From: Cytospora piceicola
Taxonomy: Eukaryota; Ascomycota; Sordariomycetes; Diaporthales; Cytosporaceae
Assembly: GCA_023375675.1 (NCBI GenBank)
Contig: JALQBC010000097.1
Span: 1 to 13,932 of the forward strand
Length of the DNA stretch: 13,932 bases
Direction of reading: 5' to 3'
This document shows, one piece after another, positions 10,536 through 13,932 of this stretch. Below the pieces are notes generated by a model, which saw only the letters and a program-made list of their open reading frames with translations, did no database searches and was not told where the DNA came from. A program made the position numbers and the translations under genes. Each line of letters starts with the position of its first letter. The first letter of the stretch is position 1.

Positions 10536-11143
10536 TAAAGTAAGTATAAGAAAAGAAAGGTCGGTTAAAGAAGAAAGTAGTTTAAAGTTAAGGTTAAAAG
10601 AAGATCGAAAAGATTAAATCGAAAATAAAAGTGTTTAAGTTTAAGTAAAAGGTAAAAGTAAATAGCTTAGCTAATTTACTTACGACCGTATACTTTTTTA
10701 TTACGATAAAAAAGGAAAGAACGTTTTAAGCTAGTAAAAGTTTCTATTTAATTTACTATATTTAAACGATAAGTAATAAATAAAACTATTCTTTAAGTTA
10801 TTAACGGAAAGTATTTACTTTTATAAAAAACTAAAAGGTAATATAATTACTTAGTTAATTTACTTACTTAAGGTAAATTCTTTCGGTAATACGTTTTTCG
10901 TTACTAACTACCTGCTTTTATATTAAAAAAAGGCCGTTTAGTTAACTTTAATCTTTATAAAAACCTTATCTTTATTTATCGTAGCGAGATTTTATTTTCT
11001 TTTCTTTTTACTATTAACGTCTACCTTTAAAACTTTATATATATTTATCTACTTACCTTTTAAAAAGTCTTTTTATATATACTTACTATCTTCTTTATTA
11101 ACTTTAATATATAAATCTACTTTAAATAAAAATAAGTTCCCTT
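10536..11143 (+). other. Basic tail and unreadable region inside the element
   Basis: Up to about 10640 the frame of the preceding ORF stays rich in Lys and Arg (codons aag, aaa, aga, cga), interrupted by TAA/TAG. From there to 11143 the stop density rises and no frame stands out. It may be the decayed C-terminus of the preceding ORF. No repeat or RNA gene was seen. Confidence 0.4.
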
Positions 11144-12394
11144 CGGTATACTAAGAATATAGCCGACGTAAAGGCGGCTATAGATAGGAAGCTATTTACT
11201 ATTAGCTTTATCGACTTTATTAACCTAAATACGAAAAGCCGGGCTTATACTTTCCGGAATATAGTCTTTCCTTTTTATATATAAGAAATAGTCTTAAGTA
11301 AACCTCCTTTTTTCGAGGCTTTAAATATAAGTAACTAGATAGCTAAAAGATTAGTCGAATAATACTTCTTAAGACTTTTTTTTTATATATCCTATTAACG
11401 CCTTATTTTTAAATCTAATCTTTATAAGTACTTTTTTAGCTTTTATAATTTAAAAGGATATTTCCGAAGAGAGGAGGAATTAAGATTCTCTTTTATACTA
11501 GTAGGAATATATTACTTCGCTTAATATTTTTAAAAAGAGATTTAGATTAGTAACTCTTAATTTAAAGTAAGAGATTTAAATAACCTGCTTAAGCTAAACA
11601 CTAGTAGTTAAAATCTAAACTTAATTAAGAAGCGGCTTATTTTTTAAGTAGTTAATAATGTTAAAGGTAAGTAAAAGTATTTTCTTTAATACGATTAACT
11701 TTACTAAAAAGCTTATATCGTCGATACCGACTAATAAGTTATTACAGTAAGAAATACTAATATCCGAAGAGTTATTATAAACTTTTTTTAAGATATAATT
11801 AAGAATAACGGCTTACGTTCTTTTATTTCGACTAAGCTTTTCGAAACCTTTTATACCGCTTACTTTCGCTCCGAAGATAGTAGCTATAATAGTTTTATAG
11901 TTATAGAAACCTTTTAAATAAAGATTTTAGAATATAAGGAATTTATTAACCGGGGTAATTATATTAGATATATAAACTAAACGGCTATAGGATATATCGT
12001 TTACTTACTAATAAAAGATAAATTTAACGTTATTTTAAAGATTTATCTTAAAATATACTATTAAAAGCTCGGATATAAACTAAGCTATATACGTTAGCTA
12101 AAAACGCTAACAATTATATTTTAAAACGTAGTGTTTTAAAAAGACGTTAAATAGTATTATTTAAATAGTTCTTTTATTAAATATTATAAAGGCGATATAA
12201 TTATCCCTAATAAAGACAGACTTAAAGTATTTTATAGTAATATAAACTCTTTTTTCGGCCGATTAGTATATAAAGTAAGCCGGACTGCTATATTAGCTAT
12301 AGTAAGCTATTATTCTAAACGATCGTTTCTCAGACCTTTTAAATTAATATTTTCGCGCTTTATCTTATTAAGTATCGAGGAAAGAAGTACTTTT
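11144..12394 (+). pseudogene. Second unidentified frame, possibly copia-like integrase remnant
   Basis: This frame reads about 415 codons with stops spread as expected for RIP, and its last part, 12155-12394, is 80 codons without a stop. Codons 12056-12076 (tac tat taa aag ctc gga tat) would be Tyr-His-Gln-Lys-Leu-Gly-His before RIP, which resembles the WHxRLGH motif of the GAG-pre-integrase domain of copia elements. At 12233-12244 the codons give Tyr-Ser-Asn-Ile, which would be His-Ser-Asp-Ile before RIP, like the first catalytic Asp of copia integrases; the distance of about 55 residues is right. The expected Cys-X2-Cys between them is not convincing, no copia reverse transcriptase follows, and no second LTR pair is visible. 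The assignment is therefore weak. Confidence 0.3.
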
Positions 12395-13045
12395 TAAGAT
12401 CTTTCTTTTAATAATTAACGCTACTTTAGTTTTTAATTTTATATACCGATCTTATCTAAATATAGTATTATTATAGAGATATTACGGTTTTCTTTAACGG
12501 TAACTATTTGTTAACCTTTAAGTAGTTAAATTAGTCCGGAACTTAAGGAATAAGAGAACCGGAATATTACTCTAGTTCTTTCTAGTCCTAATTAATCTTA
12601 ACTTTAAGTCGTTAAACAATATATACTTTATAATCGTGTTATAGTAAACTTAAAGATTTTAATACGTTTAAGTCTTTTTTTATAGGACCTTTATAGTAAA
12701 GGAAAGGTTCCGATTATAAATACTGAATATTTTTTAGCCGTAAGTAATAGTTAGTGTTAATTCTAGTATACTAAAGTAATAAAGGTATACCGGGCTTAGT
12801 AAGCTTATATCGATCGATATAATATAAAAGTAAAGAAGTAGTAAAAAGGGCGTGCCGGATAAATAGGCGATATATATTAAGATTAAGGTTAATTATTTAG
12901 TAGTCTTTATATAGGAGAGGAAGATAGACCGGGTAATAAAGCGAGCTTAGAATATAGCTTTACCGAAGCTCGAGTTAGAATTAGTCGTTTTTCGTTTAAA
13001 GTTTTTACGATAATTTTACGTTTCTTTTATATTTTAAAGTTACTT
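12395..13045 (+). other. Unassigned region before the polypurine tract
   Basis: No single frame is favoured. Short readable stretches occur in all three plus-strand frames, for example 12478-12590 and 12841-13020. A TGA at 12724 cannot come from a simple CA to TA change. The part next to the polypurine tract is probably the 3' untranslated region of the element. Confidence 0.4.
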
Positions 13046-13055
13046 AAGAAGGGGA
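13046..13055 (+). other. Polypurine tract
   Basis: Ten purines (aagaagggga) sit directly before the TG that opens the 3' LTR. This is the usual place and makeup of the primer for plus-strand DNA synthesis in LTR retrotransposons. It has survived because it contains no CA or TG. It fixes the start of the LTR at 13056. Confidence 0.8.
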
Positions 13056-13400
13056 TGTTTAACGGTTTAGGTTTTTAAACCGTTAAGGGAGGCTTAACGC
13101 GGTAGCTAGTAGTATTAAACCTACTAACTTTACGTCGGTATCTTTTAAAAGGTATTTCGAGTACTTATTTTAATTACTTTTTTTACTAAGATAAGAATAA
13201 TATATAACAAAGTTTTACTGCTTATACTTATCCCGACGTAATTAGACTTAAACATTATCTTTTTCGTCTCTTTGCCTTTATTTCTGTAGCCGATAGTCGT
13301 TTAAGAGTATAGGCTTTCGGGCTTACTCTTAATTAACCTTAACGTAGCGAGGCCGGTGGCTTTTAGTCCTTTATAAGAGTCACTCGCCTCTACGACATTA
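13056..13400 (+). repeat. 3' LTR, truncated at its end
   Basis: It starts with TG right after the polypurine tract. The first 38 bases, which include a hairpin, are missing from the 5' LTR; 13095-13399 then matches 1222-1526 base for base in length. The alignment stops at acatta, where the sequence goes straight into the microsatellite unit cttattaaagtatttata. This LTR has thus lost its 3' end, probably 150 bases or more judging by the 5' side. It is less mutated than the 5' copy. Confidence 0.88.
13059..13086. repeat. Inverted repeat at the LTR start (11-bp stem, 6-bp loop)
   Basis: ttaacggttta at 13059-13069 is the exact reverse complement of taaaccgttaa at 13076-13086, with ggtttt between. 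It lies three bases inside the LTR. It could be a hairpin in the element RNA or a protein binding site; the perfect pairing has survived RIP because the arms carry no CA or TG. Confidence 0.85.
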
Positions 13401-13480
13401 CTTATTAAAGTATTTATATAATATATTACTTATATATATATTTACTTATTTACTTACTTATTTACTTAATATAATATATT
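13401..13480. repeat. Third copy of the microsatellite unit behind the 3' LTR
   Basis: cttattaaagtatttatata and the following TA-rich and ttac/ttat runs match the units at 1035 and 1131, with a 4-base shortening (cttatt-aaag instead of cttatttaataaag). This shows that both ends of the retrotransposon abut the same satellite. Confidence 0.8.
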
Positions 13481-13506
13481 TAAATATTATATAGTTAATA
13501 ATATAG

Positions 13507-13932
13507 TTTTATTCTTTTTAATTCTAGCTTTTTAAAAATATTTAAATCGTTTTATTATATTAAAAATAAAAGGTATAATAGTTATAATAGAATATTTACT
13601 ATAATATTAATAATATCTATTATATTAAGATAAATATTTAATAATAGCCGATAGGGTTTTATTCGTTTTATTTTTAGCTTTTTATAGATTTTTAAATCGT
13701 TTTATTATATTAAGAATAAAAGGTATAATAGCTATAATAAAATATTTACTATAGTAATAATAATATCTATTATATTAAGTTAAATATTAAAAAACTACTA
13801 ATAAGATTTTATTTATTTAATTTTTAGCTTTTTATAAATACTTAAATCGTTTTATTATATTAAGAATAATAGATATAGTAGTTATAATAGAATATTTACT
13901 ATAGTAATAATAATATCTATTATATTAAGTTA
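13507..13932. repeat. 150-bp tandem repeat, at least 2.8 copies
   Basis: Three units start at 13507, 13657 and 13807, exactly 150 bases apart, each opening with ttttatt and containing agctttttaa/tata, then taaatcgttttattatatta, then atatttactata and aatatctattatattaag. The third runs to the window end (126 bases). Copies differ mostly by single substitutions. The array may begin a little before 13507, where a weaker match precedes the first unit. No gene lies in it. Its length per unit is near that of nucleosome core DNA, a common satellite size. Confidence 0.9.

Larger units (their letters stand above)
1222..13400 (+). mobile_element. RIP-inactivated Ty3/gypsy LTR retrotransposon
   Basis: A decayed LTR retrotransposon about 12.2 kb long. 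The order of domains read on the plus strand is protease, reverse transcriptase, RNase H, integrase, which defines Ty3/gypsy (in copia, integrase precedes reverse transcriptase). It is bounded by LTRs with an offset of 11873 bp and has a polypurine tract just before the 3' LTR. All reading frames are riddled with TAA and TAG. The element is longer than the usual 5-8 kb of fungal Ty3/gypsy elements because of a long gag and a 3.8-kb segment after pol. The first 38 bases of the 5' LTR and the end of the 3' LTR are missing, and both breaks abut the same microsatellite. No target-site duplication was found. Confidence 0.92.

Noticed and set aside
11161..11179. Inverted repeat agccg/cggct
   Set aside because: Only five base pairs, expected by chance at this scale.
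1..13932. Intact protein-coding genes on either strand
   Set aside because: No frame on either strand was found that is both long, free of stops and recognisable; the longest open stretch is 134 codons inside a broken frame. The minus strand was looked at less thoroughly.

Overview
This window is an AT-rich, gene-poor block from what is most likely a filamentous ascomycete (Pezizomycotina). It carries a strong repeat-induced point mutation (RIP) signature: CpA and its complement TpG are almost gone, TpA is in excess, and CpG is kept. In 6121-6420, for example, I count 0 CA, 2 TG and 12 CG. I found no intact protein-coding gene. Every coding stretch I recognise is a fossil full of TAA/TAG codons that are explained by CAA, CAG or TGG having mutated.

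Layout. 1-545 is featureless AT-rich DNA. About 546-895 holds an unusual island: a C-rich tract, a tRNA-like segment with RIP-altered pol III A and B boxes, and an A-rich tail of short repeats, together resembling a SINE. 945-1221 is a (TTAC/TTAT)n microsatellite in which a 96-bp unit occurs twice. 1222-13400 is one large LTR retrotransposon of the Ty3/gypsy type (about 12.2 kb), with a 5' LTR fragment, gag and protease (about 2281-5340), reverse transcriptase, RNase H and integrase (about 5343-9225), an unexplained 3.8-kb segment, a polypurine tract and a 3' LTR. From 13401 the same microsatellite unit seen upstream resumes. 13507-13932 is a 150-bp tandem repeat that runs off the window.

The two LTRs align over about 305 bp with no gap and about 41 differences, all of them transitions, which is direct evidence for RIP. 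Many catalytic and zinc-binding codons of the polymerase are altered in the way RIP predicts (Asp to Asn, His and Cys to Tyr), while the spacing of the motifs is perfectly kept, so the family assignment is firm although the protein is dead.

The least explained part is 9226-13045. It lies between pol and the polypurine tract, carries a 134-codon stop-free stretch, and further on weak hints of a different (copia-like) integrase. It may be an accessory gene of the element or the remains of a nested insertion. All translations and counts here were done by hand and should be read with that in mind.
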